Shown: positions 28,781-39,985, counted from the first letter of the stretch. The stretch: DNA of 64,000 nt from Serratia sp. PL17 (GCF_017832355.1 NZ_JAFIBY010000006.1:248001-312000); one strand, 5' to 3'. Translations and numbers: made by a program. The notes: generated by a model not told the origin, from the sequence alone.

Positions 28781-29517
28781 CTGGCCGGTAGCGGTGGCTT
28801 ATTACGCCACCAGCGCCATGACCGTTTCAGCGCTCGGGTCTGTGGGCTGAAACGGCGGTTGGCCGCATTGGCCAGTAAATCCAGCGCCAGACAAAACACG
28901 AAGTACACCCATGCGACAAACAGAAACACTTCCATCGGGTACACCATGCTGCGGTTATTGACCTGAGTCGCCAGGAAGGTCAGTTCTCCGACGCCGACGA
29001 TATAAGCCAGGGAGGTGTCTTTGATCAGCGAAATCCATTGGTTGATAAACGACGGCACCATCATACGCAGCGCCTGCGGCAGCACGATCATGCACAGTGT
29101 TTGCCAGCGGGTCAGCCCCAGTGACAAGCCGGCTTGCCACTGCCCAGCGCCGATGGCGACAATGCCGGCCTTCACCGCATGGGCCAAATACGCGGAGGCG
29201 ATCAGCGCCAGCGCGCATACCACGGTGGTGATTTCCGGGATATCGACGCCAAACACCATCGGCAATAAGAAATAGGTCCAGAAAATCAGCATGATCACCG
29301 GGATGGCGCGGAAGAAACCCAACACCGCCGCCAGCAAGCCAGCCGCCACACCGCGCGACATTGCCAATGCCACCCCCAGCAGCGTGCCGAGAATGGCCGA
29401 GGCCACACCGGCCATCAGACTGATCGCCAGCGTCAGCGCCGCACCGCCCAATGGCCCGTCGGGCCAGGTTCCCCACAGCAGATAGCCCAGGTTGTCATGA
29501 ATAATGCTGAAATCCAT
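28777..29517 (-). CDS. Polar amino-acid ABC transporter permease (second)
   Basis: Inner-membrane subunit of the HisMQ/GltJK type, 246 residues with about five to six hydrophobic segments. The EAA-like loop is ARNCHERE-typical: GLSLGLTRWQTLCMIVLPQALR, where the ATPase would dock. The ATG lies 1 base past the stop of the preceding permease gene, so the two are translated together. Its TAA shares a TTAA tetranucleotide with the stop of the convergent yieH. The amino acid carried is unknown; the companion binding protein is of the SBP family 3. Confidence 0.88.
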   Translation of the reverse strand: MDFSIIHDNLGYLLWGTWPDGPLGGAALTLAISLMAGVASAILGTLLGVALAMSRGVAAGLLAAVLGFFRAIPVIMLIFWTYFLLPMVFGVDIPEITTVVCALALIASAYLAHAVKAGIVAIGAGQWQAGLSLGLTRWQTLCMIVLPQALRMMVPSFINQWISLIKDTSLAYIVGVGELTFLATQVNNRSMVYPMEVFLFVAWVYFVFCLALDLLANAANRRFSPQTRALKRSWRWWRNKPPLPAS

Positions 29518-29518
29518 C

Positions 29519-30232
29519 TTAATGCCCCCTCAGCGGCTTGCGCTGCTGTCGCCACATTCCCCAGCCTTCCAGCAACGCAATGATGGCGATGTACAACACC
29601 GTCGCCACACCAAATGCCTGGAAGGTGCGTAGTGTCTCGGTTTCCACCTGACGCGAAGCATAAGACAGTTCGGCCACGCCGATCGCCATCGTCAACGAGG
29701 AGTTCTTTATCACATTCATATACTGACCCAGCAGCGGCGGCATGGCGATGTTTAGCGCCTGCGGCAACACCACATAACGCATAGCCTGCCAGCCAGTTAA
29801 TCCCAGCGCATTGGCCGCATATTTTTGCCCACTGGCAACGCCACGAATACCGGCTCGGATCTCTTCGGCGATAAAGGCGCTGGAGTACAACGTCAGGCCA
29901 AAGAAACCGGCAAGAAATTCAAACGACGGCCATTCAAGCGGGCCAATGTGATGTGAGGTGTTAAGCCATTGCATCGTGGCTGAAGGCAGGATCTGCCCGG
30001 CGGCGAAATACCAGAAGAACAGCTGTACCAGAAGCGGCGTATTGCGAAACAACGAACTGTAGCCCATCGCCAGCCATCGCAATGGGCGCAGGTGGCTGTC
30101 ACGCATCGTCGTCAGTAAAAAACCCAACAACGTGGCGGCCAGGCTCGCACAGGCAGAAAGCCACAGCGTCAACAGAAAACCCTGCCACAGCCAGTTTAGG
30201 TATTGCGGCGCCAGCAACCAGTCCAGATTCAT
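29519..30232 (-). CDS. Polar amino-acid ABC transporter permease (first)
   Basis: Membrane subunit partner of the next gene, 237 residues from the ATG at 30232; the frame extends two codons to a TTG, but GGATT is spaced for the ATG. Hydrophobic helices and the coupling loop ANALGLTGWQAMRYVVLPQAL mark the HisM family, and FRNTPLLVQLFFWYF is the typical substrate-side segment. It lies downstream of the binding-protein gene, separated by a strong hairpin. No ATP-binding subunit gene follows in this cluster. Confidence 0.88.
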   Translation of the reverse strand: MNLDWLLAPQYLNWLWQGFLLTLWLSACASLAATLLGFLLTTMRDSHLRPLRWLAMGYSSLFRNTPLLVQLFFWYFAAGQILPSATMQWLNTSHHIGPLEWPSFEFLAGFFGLTLYSSAFIAEEIRAGIRGVASGQKYAANALGLTGWQAMRYVVLPQALNIAMPPLLGQYMNVIKNSSLTMAIGVAELSYASRQVETETLRTFQAFGVATVLYIAIIALLEGWGMWRQQRKPLRGH

Positions 30233-30260
30233 GGTCAATCCTTGTCTTACAAAATGCGTC

Positions 30261-30284
30261 AGGGGCGCAGCAAGCTGCGCCCCT
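30261..30284 (-). terminator. Intercistronic hairpin between binding-protein and permease genes
   Basis: A perfect 10-bp stem (AGGGGCGCAG/CTGCGCCCCT) with a 4-base CAAG loop lies between the binding-protein gene and the first permease. No U run follows, so it probably acts as an mRNA stabiliser or attenuator that makes the binding protein more abundant than the permeases. Confidence 0.65.
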
Positions 30285-30311
30285 ACAAACAGATCTCAGC
30301 CCCGCAAAAAA

Positions 30312-31151
30312 TCAGGCCTTCGGCTGTTGATCCAACGGCGCGATTTTGAAATCGCCGCGCGGTTGTGCGGTTTTGGTTTCCGGGCCGAACCAGCGATCGT
30401 AGATCTTCACCGCTTCGCCGTCTTTTTCCAGCGCGATCAGCGTGTCGTTAACCGTGGCCGTCAGGCGATCTTCCCCTTTTGGAATACCGACGCCCTGGTA
30501 CTCTTTGGTAATGCTGAACGGGGAGATTTCGAAGTCCGCTTTCTGCGCGGCCGGCAGGTTGCCTAACAGGCCCACCAGCTTGGCGTCATCCTGGGTGATT
30601 GCCTGCACGTTGCCGTTACGCAACGCAACGAACGCCAGCGGGGTGTCATCGTAGGAGATCACTTTCGCCGTTGGATAATGCTCACGCAGCGTGATTTCCT
30701 GCACTGTCCCCTTGTCCGCACCGATACGCAGCTTTTTGATATCTTCCGGGGATTTCAGCACGCCTTTATGGGCAATAAATTTCTGGCCGGTAGCAAAATA
30801 GGGCACGCTGAAGTTCACTTCCTTGGCGCGCTCATCGGTAATGGTGAAGTTGGCGGCGATCAGATCGACCTTTTTCGAGACCAATAAAGGAATACGGTTA
30901 GCTGGATTGGTGGCACGCAACTCCACCTTTACACCCAGCGCTTTACCAATCGCATCGGCCACATCAACGTCATAACCCACCAGCTTTTTAGTTTGCGGAT
31001 CGATATAACCGAACGGCGGGTTACTGTCGAATACCGCGATACGCACTACGCCAGCTTTCTTGATGTCGTCGAGTTTGTCCGCATGCGCGGCACCGGTAGC
31101 GAGGCTGGTCAAGCTGGCTAATAGCGTTAAGGCCAAAACGCGATGTTTCAT
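30312..31151 (-). CDS. Periplasmic amino-acid-binding protein (SBP family 3)
   Basis: Solute receptor of 279 residues for the adjacent ABC permeases. A signal peptide (MKHRVLALTLLASLTSLATGAAHA) would be cut after residue 24. The family 3 motif GYDVDVADAIGKALGVKVEL lies near residue 60, with the ATNPANRIPLL and NFTITDERA segments of the ligand site following. The ligand is not evident; glutamate/aspartate, ornithine or general polar amino acids are all possible. It is preceded by the phoU terminator and about 120 bases of upstream DNA that should contain its promoter. Confidence 0.9.
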   Translation of the reverse strand: MKHRVLALTLLASLTSLATGAAHADKLDDIKKAGVVRIAVFDSNPPFGYIDPQTKKLVGYDVDVADAIGKALGVKVELRATNPANRIPLLVSKKVDLIAANFTITDERAKEVNFSVPYFATGQKFIAHKGVLKSPEDIKKLRIGADKGTVQEITLREHYPTAKVISYDDTPLAFVALRNGNVQAITQDDAKLVGLLGNLPAAQKADFEISPFSITKEYQGVGIPKGEDRLTATVNDTLIALEKDGEAVKIYDRWFGPETKTAQPRGDFKIAPLDQQPKA

Positions 31152-31271
31152 GGGAAGCTCCTAAGGGGTTGATGTCCTGCTGGCTGCTACGCTAGCAAGA
31201 CCCACTTAGGTCAGGAAATAATATAAAAAGCTATATTTATAACCATTTTGTATTTAAGGGTTTTAAACGGC

Positions 31272-31299
31272 ATAAAGGCGCAGTTTTCTGCGCCTTTAT
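31272..31299 (-). terminator. Terminator of pstSCAB-phoU
   Basis: A perfect 12-bp stem (ATAAAGGCGCAG/CTGCGCCTTTAT) with a 4-base loop, 20 bases after the phoU stop. The AT-rich ends of the stem give a short T-rich exit on either strand. Confidence 0.85.
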
Positions 31300-31319
31300 A
31301 GGGTAACTCGCGAAGAGAA

Positions 31320-32054
31320 TTACTCTTTTTTCTCGTCTGTACCGTCGGAAGACAACAGTTTTTCCAAGGCATCACCACCAATATGGCGGAAGTCCTGGCC
31401 TTTCACGAAGTAGAAGATGAATTCGCAAATATTCTGGCAACGGTCACCGATACGCTCAATAGAACGTGCGCAGAACAATGCAGTCAGCACGCTTGGAATG
31501 GTGCGTGTGTCTTCCATCATATAAGTCATTAACTGGCGTACAATGCCTTCATATTCCTGATCGACTTTTCTGTCTTCGCGATAAATTCGGATCGCTTCGT
31601 CCAGATCCATACGCGCAAAGGCATCCAGCACATCATGCAACATCTGCACGGTATGGCGGCCAAGAGACTCCAGACTGACCAGCAGAGGCTGGTGCTGGTG
31701 CGAGAATTTCTCCAGTGCCGTGCGACAGATTTTGTCTGCCACATCGCCGATACGCTCCAGCTCAGAGATAGTTTTGATGATCGCCATCACCAAACGCAGG
31801 TCGCTGGCGGTCGGCTGGCGTTTGGCAATGATGCGCACACAGGCCTCATCGATTGCCACTTCCATCATATTGACCTTGGCATCGCCTTCGATCACCCGCT
31901 TGGCCAACTCACCGTCCTGGTTATGCATCGCGGTAATGGCGTCAGTCAGTTGCTGTTCCACCAGCCCACCCATGGTCAACACCTGGGTACGGATGTGCTC
32001 AAGTTCTGCGTTGAACTGGCCGGAAATGTGTTTATTTAAATTCAGGTTATCCAT
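31320..32054 (-). CDS. phoU: Phosphate signalling protein PhoU
   Basis: Cytoplasmic helical protein that links the Pst transporter to the PhoR sensor and turns the Pho regulon off when phosphate is plentiful. The ATG at 32054 ([18 protein letters not shown]) gives 244 residues, close to 241 in E. coli; an upstream in-frame start is unsupported. Two similar three-helix bundles carry the metal-binding motifs [12 protein letters not shown] and [12 protein letters not shown] (E-x-x-x-D type). Last gene of the pst operon, 11 bases after pstB, before a strong terminator. Confidence 0.98.
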   Translation of the reverse strand: MDNLNLNKHISGQFNAELEHIRTQVLTMGGLVEQQLTDAITAMHNQDGELAKRVIEGDAKVNMMEVAIDEACVRIIAKRQPTASDLRLVMAIIKTISELERIGDVADKICRTALEKFSHQHQPLLVSLESLGRHTVQMLHDVLDAFARMDLDEAIRIYREDRKVDQEYEGIVRQLMTYMMEDTRTIPSVLTALFCARSIERIGDRCQNICEFIFYFVKGQDFRHIGGDALEKLLSSDGTDEKKE

Positions 32055-32065
32055 GATGCATCCTA

Positions 32066-32890
<825 letters not shown>

Positions 32891-33781
32891 TTATGAATGC
32901 TTTTGCTTGGCGAAAACCACACGCGCCAAGATATTCAGTAGCAGTACGCACAGGGTAATCAACAGCACCCCTGCCCAGGCCAGCTCTTGCCATTCGGCAA
33001 ACGGGCTCATGGCGAATTTGAAAATAGTCACCGGTAAGTTGGCGATCGGCTGCATCAGGTCTGTGCTCCAGAACTGATTCGACAGCGAGGTAAACAGCAG
33101 CGGTGCTGTTTCCCCTGCAATACGCGCAATCGCCAGCAACACACCGGTGATAATGCCGGAAACCGACGCTTTCAACGTGATGGCGGAAATCATGCGCCAT
33201 TTCGGCGTACCCAGCGCGTAGGCGGCCTCACGCAGCGTATCCGGTACCAGCTTCAGCATATTCTCGGTAGTTCGGATAACGATCGGCACCTGCAACAGCG
33301 CCAGCGCGATGATCCCAGCCCAGCCGGAGAAGTGCTGCATCTTCGCCACCACGATGGTGTACACGAACAGGCCCACGACGATCGACGGGGCTGATAGCAG
33401 AATGTCGTTAATAAAACGGATCACCTCTGCCAGCCAGGATTTACGGCCATATTCCGCCAGGTAAATGCCAGCCATGATGCCCAGCGGCGTACCGAACACG
33501 GTAGCCCACAGGATCAGCAGACCGCTGCCGGCGATGGCGTTCGCCAGACCGCCGCCTGCGGTGTTCGGTGGTGGCGTCATTTCGGTGAACAACGCCAGCG
33601 ACATGCCATCAATGCCTTTGGTCACGGTAGAGAACAGGATCCACACCAGCCAGAACAGGCCAAAGACCATGGTCGCCATCGACAAAAACAGCGCCAATCG
33701 GTTCTTCTGACGGCGCCATGCCTGCATTTTGCGGCGGCTTTCTAACAGCGCCAGGTCGTTTTGCATTTCCATAGTCGCCAC
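32891..33781 (-). CDS. pstA: Phosphate ABC transporter permease PstA
   Basis: One of two membrane subunits of the phosphate importer. I choose GTG at 33781: GAGG lies 9 bases upstream, the reading VATMEMQ aligns with MAMVEMQ of E. coli PstA, and the length becomes 296, identical to E. coli. The ATG at 33796 lies inside pstC and lacks a spaced ribosome site. Six hydrophobic helices are seen, with the coupling loop [20 protein letters not shown]. It starts 1 base after the pstC stop. Confidence 0.96.
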   Translation of the reverse strand: MATMEMQNDLALLESRRKMQAWRRQKNRLALFLSMATMVFGLFWLVWILFSTVTKGIDGMSLALFTEMTPPPNTAGGGLANAIAGSGLLILWATVFGTPLGIMAGIYLAEYGRKSWLAEVIRFINDILLSAPSIVVGLFVYTIVVAKMQHFSGWAGIIALALLQVPIVIRTTENMLKLVPDTLREAAYALGTPKWRMISAITLKASVSGIITGVLLAIARIAGETAPLLFTSLSNQFWSTDLMQPIANLPVTIFKFAMSPFAEWQELAWAGVLLITLCVLLLNILARVVFAKQKHS

Positions 33782-33782
33782 G

Positions 33783-34739
33783 TTAGCGTCCCTCATTCTT
33801 GGCCAGACGCATAACCATCAACTTCGACAGCGCCAGGACGATAAAGGTGATAACAAACAGAATCAGCCCCAGCTCCATCAGCGCTGCGGTGTGCACCCCT
33901 GATTCTGCTTCAGCGAATTCGTTGGCCAGTGCCGAGGTGATGCTGTTACCCGGCATATACAGTGAAGCACTGTCGAGCTGATAGGTGTTACCGATGATGA
34001 AGGTCACGGCCATCGTTTCGCCCAGCGCGCGGCCCAAGCCGAGCATCACGCCCCCGATCACACCATTCTTGGTAAATGGCAGCACGATACGCCAGATCAC
34101 TTCCCAGGTGGTGCAGCCGATGCCGTAGGCCGACTCTTTCATCATCACCGGGGTTTGTTCGAACACGTCGCGCATTACCGCGGCGATGTAAGGAATAATC
34201 ATAATCGCCAGGATCACCCCAGCAGCCAGAATACCGATACCGAATGCCGGGCCAGAGAACAGCTCACCGACAATAGGGATACCCGACAAAACGTCGCCGA
34301 CCGGGGTCTGGAAATATTTGGCAAACAGCGGGGCAAACACGAACAGGCCCCACATGCCGTAGACAATACTCGGGATTGCTGCCAGCAATTCAATGGCGAT
34401 ACCCAGTGGGCGTCTCAACCAGTTAGGTGCCAGCTCGGTCAGGAACAACGCAATACCAAAGCTGACAGGCACGGCGATAATCAGAGCAATCAGCGAGGTG
34501 ACAACGGTGCCGTAGATAGGTACCAATGCACCGAATTGCTCAGCAGGTGCATCCCACTCTTTTGTCCACAGGAAGGAGAAGCCGAATTTCTGCATGCTCG
34601 GCCAGGAGGCAAAGATCAGTGAAACAATAATGCCGCCCAGCAACAATAGGGTAATCAGCGCTGCCAGTTTTACCAGCGCGCTGAAGATAACGTCACCATT
34701 TTTACTCGGTGCTTTAATGGTCGGCTTGTACTCAGCCAT
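33783..34739 (-). CDS. pstC: Phosphate ABC transporter permease PstC
   Basis: Partner membrane subunit of PstA, 318 residues (319 in E. coli). A hydrophilic N-terminal tail of about 20 residues is followed by six hydrophobic helices with a large first loop ([20 protein letters not shown]). The coupling loop reads [20 protein letters not shown]. It is separated from pstS by 91 bases that contain a strong GC hairpin, and it abuts pstA. Confidence 0.98.
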   Translation of the reverse strand: MAEYKPTIKAPSKNGDVIFSALVKLAALITLLLLGGIIVSLIFASWPSMQKFGFSFLWTKEWDAPAEQFGALVPIYGTVVTSLIALIIAVPVSFGIALFLTELAPNWLRRPLGIAIELLAAIPSIVYGMWGLFVFAPLFAKYFQTPVGDVLSGIPIVGELFSGPAFGIGILAAGVILAIMIIPYIAAVMRDVFEQTPVMMKESAYGIGCTTWEVIWRIVLPFTKNGVIGGVMLGLGRALGETMAVTFIIGNTYQLDSASLYMPGNSITSALANEFAEAESGVHTAALMELGLILFVITFIVLALSKLMVMRLAKNEGR

Positions 34740-34799
34740 AGATCACTCTCTATTTTAACCCTGGCAGGCCCAACATGGGTTAGACCCTGAAAACTGAGT

Positions 34800-34823
34800 G
34801 GGGCGCGCTGAAACACGCGCCCC
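34800..34823 (-). terminator. Intercistronic hairpin between pstS and pstC
   Basis: A perfect 8-bp GGGGCGCG/CGCGCCCC stem with an 8-base loop lies 8 bases after the pstS stop. Such hairpins normally let the abundant binding protein be expressed above the membrane subunits. Confidence 0.65.
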
Positions 34824-34830
34824 TGCGTTG

Positions 34831-35871
34831 TTAGTACAGCGCTTTACCTGAACTGTCTTTTACGTTGGATTTCCATGCTGCGCGCACCTGCTCGATAACT
34901 TCTTTCGGCAGAGTGGCGTAATCCAGGTCATTAGCCTGTTTGGCACCCGTTTTGTATGCCCAGTCAAAGAACTTCAGGACTTCAGTGCCCTGAGCTGGGT
35001 TTTTCTGCTCTTTGTGCACCAGAATGAAGGTGGTGGACGTGATTGGCCACACATTGTCGCCTTTCTGGTCAGTCAGATCCTGAGCGAAGGTTTTGCTCCA
35101 ATCCACGCCTTTGGCGGCAGCGCTGAAGCTCTCTTCTGTTGGGCTAACAGCTTTGCCGTCGGCAGAAATCAGCTTGGTGTAAGCCAGGTTATTTTGCTTG
35201 GCGTAAGCGTATTCAACGTAACCGATAGAGCCTGGCAGACGTTGTACGAAGGCTGCGATGCCGTCGTTACCCTTGCCGCCCAGACCGGTTGGCCAGTTAA
35301 CGGTAGAGCCTGCACCGATTTTCTCTTTCCACTGTGCGTTGGCTTTTGACAGGTAGCTGGTGAACACGAACGAAGTGCCTGAACCGTCAGCGCGGCGGAC
35401 AACGGCAATGTTCTGATCCGGCAGCTTAACGCCTGGGTTCAGTTTGGTGATCGCCGGGTCGTTCCATTTCTTCACGTTACCCAGGTAGATATCGCCCAGG
35501 GTTTTGCCGTCCAGGATCAGTTCGCCGGATTTGATACCCGGGATATTCACCGCCAGTACGACGCCACCGATCACGGTAGGGAACTGGAACAGGCCATCAG
35601 CAGCCAGTTTTTCGTCAGTCAAAGGCGCATCAGAAGCACCAAAGTCAACGGTGTTGGCAACGATTTGCTTCACGCCGCCAGAAGAGCCGATGCCCTGATA
35701 GTTAACTTTGTTGCCGGTTTCTTTCTGATAAGAATCTGCCCACTTGGCATATACCGGAGCGGGGAATGTCGCACCTGCACCGGTCAGGCTAGCAGCAGCG
35801 AACGCGGACACGGCGGTCAGGGAGAAAGTCGCTGCCACAATACTGGCGACGGTGGTACGCATCAGTTTCAT
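34831..35871 (-). CDS. pstS: Periplasmic phosphate-binding protein PstS
   Basis: High-affinity phosphate receptor. The ATG at 35871, preceded by AGGAGGG, gives 346 residues as in E. coli; an in-frame ATG 48 bases upstream is not supported. The signal peptide ends [14 protein letters not shown]. Phosphate-contact motifs are visible: [30 protein letters not shown] and [10 protein letters not shown]. Two Pho boxes stand about 80-120 bases upstream. First gene of pstSCAB-phoU. Confidence 0.99.
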   Translation of the reverse strand: MKLMRTTVASIVAATFSLTAVSAFAAASLTGAGATFPAPVYAKWADSYQKETGNKVNYQGIGSSGGVKQIVANTVDFGASDAPLTDEKLAADGLFQFPTVIGGVVLAVNIPGIKSGELILDGKTLGDIYLGNVKKWNDPAITKLNPGVKLPDQNIAVVRRADGSGTSFVFTSYLSKANAQWKEKIGAGSTVNWPTGLGGKGNDGIAAFVQRLPGSIGYVEYAYAKQNNLAYTKLISADGKAVSPTEESFSAAAKGVDWSKTFAQDLTDQKGDNVWPITSTTFILVHKEQKNPAQGTEVLKFFDWAYKTGAKQANDLDYATLPKEVIEQVRAAWKSNVKDSSGKALY

Positions 35872-35949
35872 AATCCCTCCTAATGGGATATTTAAAAATC
35901 GACTTCGAGTCGTTTTCATCAGAGTAAGTATTGCTGCAGGAGGGAAAAT

Positions 35950-35989
35950 AGGACAGTTTGGTGACAGTAAAATGTACGAAATATGACAG
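35950..35989 (-). promoter_or_regulatory. Tandem Pho boxes and promoter of pstS
   Basis: On the minus strand two 18-base Pho boxes lie in tandem, separated by 4 bases: CTGTCATATTTCGTACAT (complement of 35972-35989) and CTGTCACCAAACTGTCCT (complement of 35950-35967). The four 7-base half-sites repeat exactly every 11 bases. A TATTTT hexamer at the end of the second box is the likely -10, as in E. coli pstS. Confidence 0.88.
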
Positions 35990-36160
35990 TTATATTACAA
36001 CGCAAAAAGAAACACAGTAATCAAATAAAAATCATGCAGTTAAAGACAAAAACACGCAATAATTAATCAATAAAAAAACACATTACATCTCATCTATCCG
36101 CTTGAATATGACAACTTTTATCCCGGCTGTCGCATCATTGTTATATTTGATTAGGCCATG
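35990..36160. other. AT-rich gap between the pstS control region and the glmS terminator
   Basis: About 170 bases very rich in A/T (CAATAATTAATCAATAAAAAAA and similar tracts) with no open frame, repeat or hairpin that I can support. It could supply bent DNA upstream of the pstS promoter. Confidence 0.4.
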
Positions 36161-36186
36161 AAAAAAGCCGGCGCAGTGGCCGGCTT
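36161..36186 (-). terminator. Rho-independent terminator of glmUS
   Basis: On the minus strand an 8-bp AAGCCGGC/GCCGGCTT stem with a 6-base loop runs into a T6 tract, 22 bases after the glmS stop. Confidence 0.92.
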
Positions 36187-36207
36187 CCAGAGTCTAACAA
36201 AGAGGGA

Positions 36208-38037
36208 TTACTCTACTGTGACAGACTTCGCCAGGTTACGCGGCTGGTCAACGTCGGTGCCTTTGATCAGCGCAACGTGGTAAGAGAGCAACTGCAACGG
36301 CACGGTGTAGAAGATAGGAGCCACGATCTCTTCAACATGCGGCAACGGGATGATGGTCATGCCTTCGCTGCTGACGAAACCGGCGTCCTGATCGGCAAAC
36401 ACGTACAGCTGGCCGCCGCGCGCGCGCACTTCTTCAATGTTGGACTTCAGCTTTTCCAGCAGTTCGTTGTTTGGCGCAACCACGATCACTGGCATATCGG
36501 CGTCGATCAACGCCAGCGGGCCGTGTTTCAATTCACCGGCGGCATAGGCTTCCGCGTGAATATAGGAGATCTCTTTAAGCTTCAGCGCCCCTTCCATCGC
36601 GATAGGGTACTGATCGCCACGGCCCAGGAACAATGCGTGATGCTTGTCGGAGAAACCTTCCGCCAGCGCCTCGATGCTCTTATCCATCGACAGCATCTGT
36701 TCGATACGTGCCGGCAACGCCTGCAGGCCATGCACAATGTCATGCTCAACGCTTTCTGCCATGCCTTTCAGACGGCCCAAACGCGCCACCAGCATCAGCA
36801 ATACCGCAAGCTGTGTGGTGAAGGCTTTGGTCGAAGCAACGCCGATCTCTGTACCGGCTTTGGTCATCAGCGCCAAATCGGACTCACGCACCAGTGAAGA
36901 ACCCGCCACGTTGCACACCGCCAGCGACCCCAGATACCCCAGTTCTTTCGACAGGCGCAGCGCCGCCAGCGTATCGGCGGTTTCACCGGACTGCGACAGC
37001 GTAATGATCAGGCTACCTGGACGCACGGCAGACTTGCGGTAACGGAATTCAGATGCAATTTCGACGTCGCAAGGGACGCCAGCCAGGGATTCGAACCAAT
37101 AACGCGCAACCATCCCGGAGTGGTAAGACGTCCCACAGGCGATAATTTGCACGTGCTGAACCTTCGCCAGCAGTTCGTCGGCACGCGGGCCCAGCTCGCT
37201 CAGGTTGATTTGGCCATGGCTGAAACGCCCTTCAAGGGTATTCTTCAACGCCAGCGGCTGTTCATAGATCTCTTTTTGCATGTAATGGCGGTAAGCGCCT
37301 TTATCACCCGCATCGTACTGCACCTGGGATTCAATCTCAGGACGCTCAACGGCGTTGCCCTGCTTATCGAAAATGCTCACGCTGCGGCGAGTCATTTCTA
37401 CCACGTCACCTTCCTCAAGGAAGATAAAGCGGCGGGTAACCGGCAACAGTGCCAACTGATCGGATGCCAGGAAGTTTTCACCCACGCCACGACCGATAAC
37501 CAACGGGCTTCCGGAACGTGCGGCCACCAGCACGCTTGGGTCACGGCTGTCCATCACCACGGTACCATAAGCGCCGCGCAGCTGAGGGATCACACGCTGA
37601 ACGACTTCCAGCAAAGTGCCACCCTGGCGCTGCTCCCAATGCACCAGGTGAGCAATAACCTCGGTGTCGGTCTCGGAGCTAAAGTGATAACCGCGTTCGA
37701 TCAGCAGTTCACGCAGCGGTTCGTGGTTTTCGATAATGCCGTTATGCACTACCGTAATGTAATCAGAAACATGCGGGTGCGCGTTAGCTTCGGTAGGTTC
37801 ACCGTGCGTTGCCCAGCGGGTGTGAGCAATACCGGTGCCCCCATGCAATTCATGTTGTTCTGCGGCTTCGGCCAGTTTATTCACTTTGCCTACACGGCGT
37901 AAGCGGTTGACGTTCCCTTCAGCATCCACCACAGCCAAACCCGCTGAGTCGTAGCCACGGTATTCAAGGCGGCGTAACCCTTCCAACAGAATCTCTGCAA
38001 TATCACGTTGCGCTACTGCGCCTACAATTCCACACAT
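36208..38037 (-). CDS. glmS: Glucosamine-6-phosphate synthase (glutamine-hydrolysing)
   Basis: Makes glucosamine-6-phosphate from fructose-6-phosphate and glutamine, the first committed step to UDP-GlcNAc for wall and LPS. 609 residues, same as E. coli. The N-terminal class II amidotransferase domain begins MCGIVG with the Cys nucleophile, the glutamine-site Arg and Asp follow (HTRWATHG), and two SIS isomerase domains (about 285-425 and 455-590) carry SQSGETADT. The C-terminus LAKSVTVE carries the catalytic Lys. Downstream of glmU in the usual order, but the gap is 280 bases because of an ERIC copy. A small GCGCC/GGCG hairpin lies just before its ribosome site. Confidence 0.99.
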   Translation of the reverse strand: MCGIVGAVAQRDIAEILLEGLRRLEYRGYDSAGLAVVDAEGNVNRLRRVGKVNKLAEAAEQHELHGGTGIAHTRWATHGEPTEANAHPHVSDYITVVHNGIIENHEPLRELLIERGYHFSSETDTEVIAHLVHWEQRQGGTLLEVVQRVIPQLRGAYGTVVMDSRDPSVLVAARSGSPLVIGRGVGENFLASDQLALLPVTRRFIFLEEGDVVEMTRRSVSIFDKQGNAVERPEIESQVQYDAGDKGAYRHYMQKEIYEQPLALKNTLEGRFSHGQINLSELGPRADELLAKVQHVQIIACGTSYHSGMVARYWFESLAGVPCDVEIASEFRYRKSAVRPGSLIITLSQSGETADTLAALRLSKELGYLGSLAVCNVAGSSLVRESDLALMTKAGTEIGVASTKAFTTQLAVLLMLVARLGRLKGMAESVEHDIVHGLQALPARIEQMLSMDKSIEALAEGFSDKHHALFLGRGDQYPIAMEGALKLKEISYIHAEAYAAGELKHGPLALIDADMPVIVVAPNNELLEKLKSNIEEVRARGGQLYVFADQDAGFVSSEGMTIIPLPHVEEIVAPIFYTVPLQLLSYHVALIKGTDVDQPRNLAKSVTVE

Positions 38038-38147
38038 CAGTTGTATTCCTAATTAAACGCCTTTCAGGGCGCTTTCGATGTCTTGACCTGATTTTGCCGG
38101 TTTTTACCGTGCTTCCCCGAGCCTGTAGATGGTGGGGATTATCCTCT

Positions 38148-38258
38148 TCATCTTTCGCGCTGCTGCGTTGTTGGCTACGAGTGCTCATCCCAGTCACTTA
38201 GCGAACTAAGCTCCTGGGAATTCACACTCTTGCCGCCTAGCAGCAACGCAAAATCTAT
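38148..38258 (-). repeat. ERIC element C (inside the glmU-glmS gap)
   Basis: About 110 bases with the ERIC core TGCTCATCCCAGTCACTTA and TAAGCTCCTGGGAATTCAC, in the same orientation as copies A and D, flanked by GTTGTTGGCTACG and TTGCCGCCTAGCAGCAACGC. It lies between two genes that form one operon in relatives, so it is probably part of the processed glmUS transcript. Confidence 0.85.
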
Positions 38259-38317
38259 TGAGGACTTTTATGTTTTGTATTGGGCTCGTAAGCAGAGCCC
38301 AACGCAAAACACACTCG

Positions 38318-39688
38318 TTATTTCTTCTTCACCGGGCGCTGCCAGCCCTGAATATGCACCTGCTTGACGCGGCTCAGCACCAGTTCGTCATCAGCGATAT
38401 CACTGGTTACTGTAGTACCGGCAGCAATCGTTGCGCCTTTACCCACAGAGACCGGTGCCACCAGTTGGGTGTCAGAACCGACAAACACACCGTCGCCGAT
38501 AAGGGTTTTATGCTTGTTGGCGCCATCGTAGTTACAGGTGATGGTTCCAGCACCGATATTTACATCATCGCCAATCTCGGCGTCGCCAAGGTAACTCAAA
38601 TGACCTGCTTTTGAGCCTTTGCCCAAGCGCGCCTTTTTCATTTCTACGAAGTTACCGACATGAGCACCGACAGCCAGCTCAGCCCCAGGACGCAGGCGAG
38701 CAAAAGGACCCACGGTACATTCAGCGGCCAACACCGCGTCTTCCAACACGCTGTACGGACTGATCTCGCAGTCATCGCCGATCACGCAGTTTTTCAACAC
38801 GCAGCCGGCACCGATTTTCACGCGATCCCCGAGCTTAACCGACCCTTCAATAATAACGTTGGCATCAATAGAGATATCACGACCGTGCACAAGTTCCCCG
38901 CGGAGGTCAAAACGCGCCGGATCCAGCAGCATTACGCCCGCCAACAACAACTTTTCAGACTGTTCTGCCTGATAAATACGTTCAAGCCGCGACAACTGCA
39001 GGCGGTTATTCACGCCTTCTACTTCGCTCAGGCGCGATGGGTGCACCGCTTCAATTTTCTTACCGTCAGCATGAGCCAGCGCAATAATATCGGTGATGTA
39101 GAACTCACCCTGCGCGTTGTCGTTGTCCAGCATCCCCAGCCAGCGTTTTAGATCGCCGCCATTAGCCACCAGGATACCGGTGTTGATTTCATTAATTTGA
39201 CGCTGGGTTTCGCTGGCGTCCTTATGCTCGACAATCCCCACCACTGCATCGTTCTCACGCACGATACGGCCGTAGCCGCTTGGGTCAGCCAGTTTCACCG
39301 TCAGCAAGCCAATGCCACCTTGTGGCTTCGCGGCCATCAAGCGTTGCAAGGTATCGACAGAAATCAGCGGGACGTCGCCGTACAACATCAGCACGTCTTC
39401 GTCATCGGCAAAATGTGGTGCAGCCTGTTGCATGGCATGACCCGTACCCAATTGCTCGGCCTGTAACACCCAGTTCAGTGCGCCGTCAGTCAACGTACTT
39501 TTCAGCAGATCGCCGCCGTGGCCATATACCAGATGGACATTTTTCGCGCCCAATTTCATTGCGGCGTCAATGACGTGCTGCACCATGGGCTTACCGGCTA
39601 ATGGATGTAACACCTTGGGAAGATCGGAATACATGCGTGTTCCCTTGCCCGCGGCGAGGATCACCACACTCATTGTGCTGTTAGACAT
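38318..39688 (-). CDS. glmU: Bifunctional GlcN-1-P acetyltransferase / GlcNAc-1-P uridyltransferase
   Basis: Catalyses the last two steps to UDP-GlcNAc. The ATG at 39688, preceded by AGG at good spacing, gives 456 residues as in E. coli. The N-terminal nucleotidyltransferase domain (1-230) has the [22 protein letters not shown] signature in its full length, and the C-terminal left-handed beta-helix (about 250-456) shows many hexapeptide repeats ([24 protein letters not shown]) and the acetyltransferase part with [12 protein letters not shown]. Upstream of glmS. The in-frame TTG two codons earlier is not required. Confidence 0.98.
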   Translation of the reverse strand: MSNSTMSVVILAAGKGTRMYSDLPKVLHPLAGKPMVQHVIDAAMKLGAKNVHLVYGHGGDLLKSTLTDGALNWVLQAEQLGTGHAMQQAAPHFADDEDVLMLYGDVPLISVDTLQRLMAAKPQGGIGLLTVKLADPSGYGRIVRENDAVVGIVEHKDASETQRQINEINTGILVANGGDLKRWLGMLDNDNAQGEFYITDIIALAHADGKKIEAVHPSRLSEVEGVNNRLQLSRLERIYQAEQSEKLLLAGVMLLDPARFDLRGELVHGRDISIDANVIIEGSVKLGDRVKIGAGCVLKNCVIGDDCEISPYSVLEDAVLAAECTVGPFARLRPGAELAVGAHVGNFVEMKKARLGKGSKAGHLSYLGDAEIGDDVNIGAGTITCNYDGANKHKTLIGDGVFVGSDTQLVAPVSVGKGATIAAGTTVTSDIADDELVLSRVKQVHIQGWQRPVKKK

Positions 39689-39921
39689 AAGCAACCTGAT
39701 AACTCCATTTTAATAGACGAAAGTAGAACCCTTTAGTCACGATATTACTACATATTTCTCTTCACGAACCCGGCCCAGACCATGGGGCACTAAGCACGCC
39801 GTCGCTAAGACGCTCACAGCCCAGAGATTGGCAGAACTGTCGGCGATCGGAGACATTATTAGCCTCTATAACCGGTTATAACACCACTGTGCCAACCTGG
39901 CTGAAATGCTTATTTTAAAGC

Positions 39922-39949
39922 AAAAAAAAAGCGACCAAATAGGCCGCTT
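39922..39949 (-). terminator. Terminator of the atp operon
   Basis: On the minus strand AAGCGGCC pairs with GGTCGCTT (one G.U) around a 5-base loop, then runs into a T7 or longer tract. It lies about 36 bases after the atpC stop. Confidence 0.92.
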
Positions 39950-39985
39950 TCTTAATTTTGACTGCGTTATAAACGAGCCAAAATA

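Noticed and set aside
39695-39921. Possible NagC operators or small RNA between glmU and the atp terminator
   Set aside because: I looked for NagC-type palindromes as in E. coli glmUS and for a stable RNA with a terminator, but found nothing close enough to claim.
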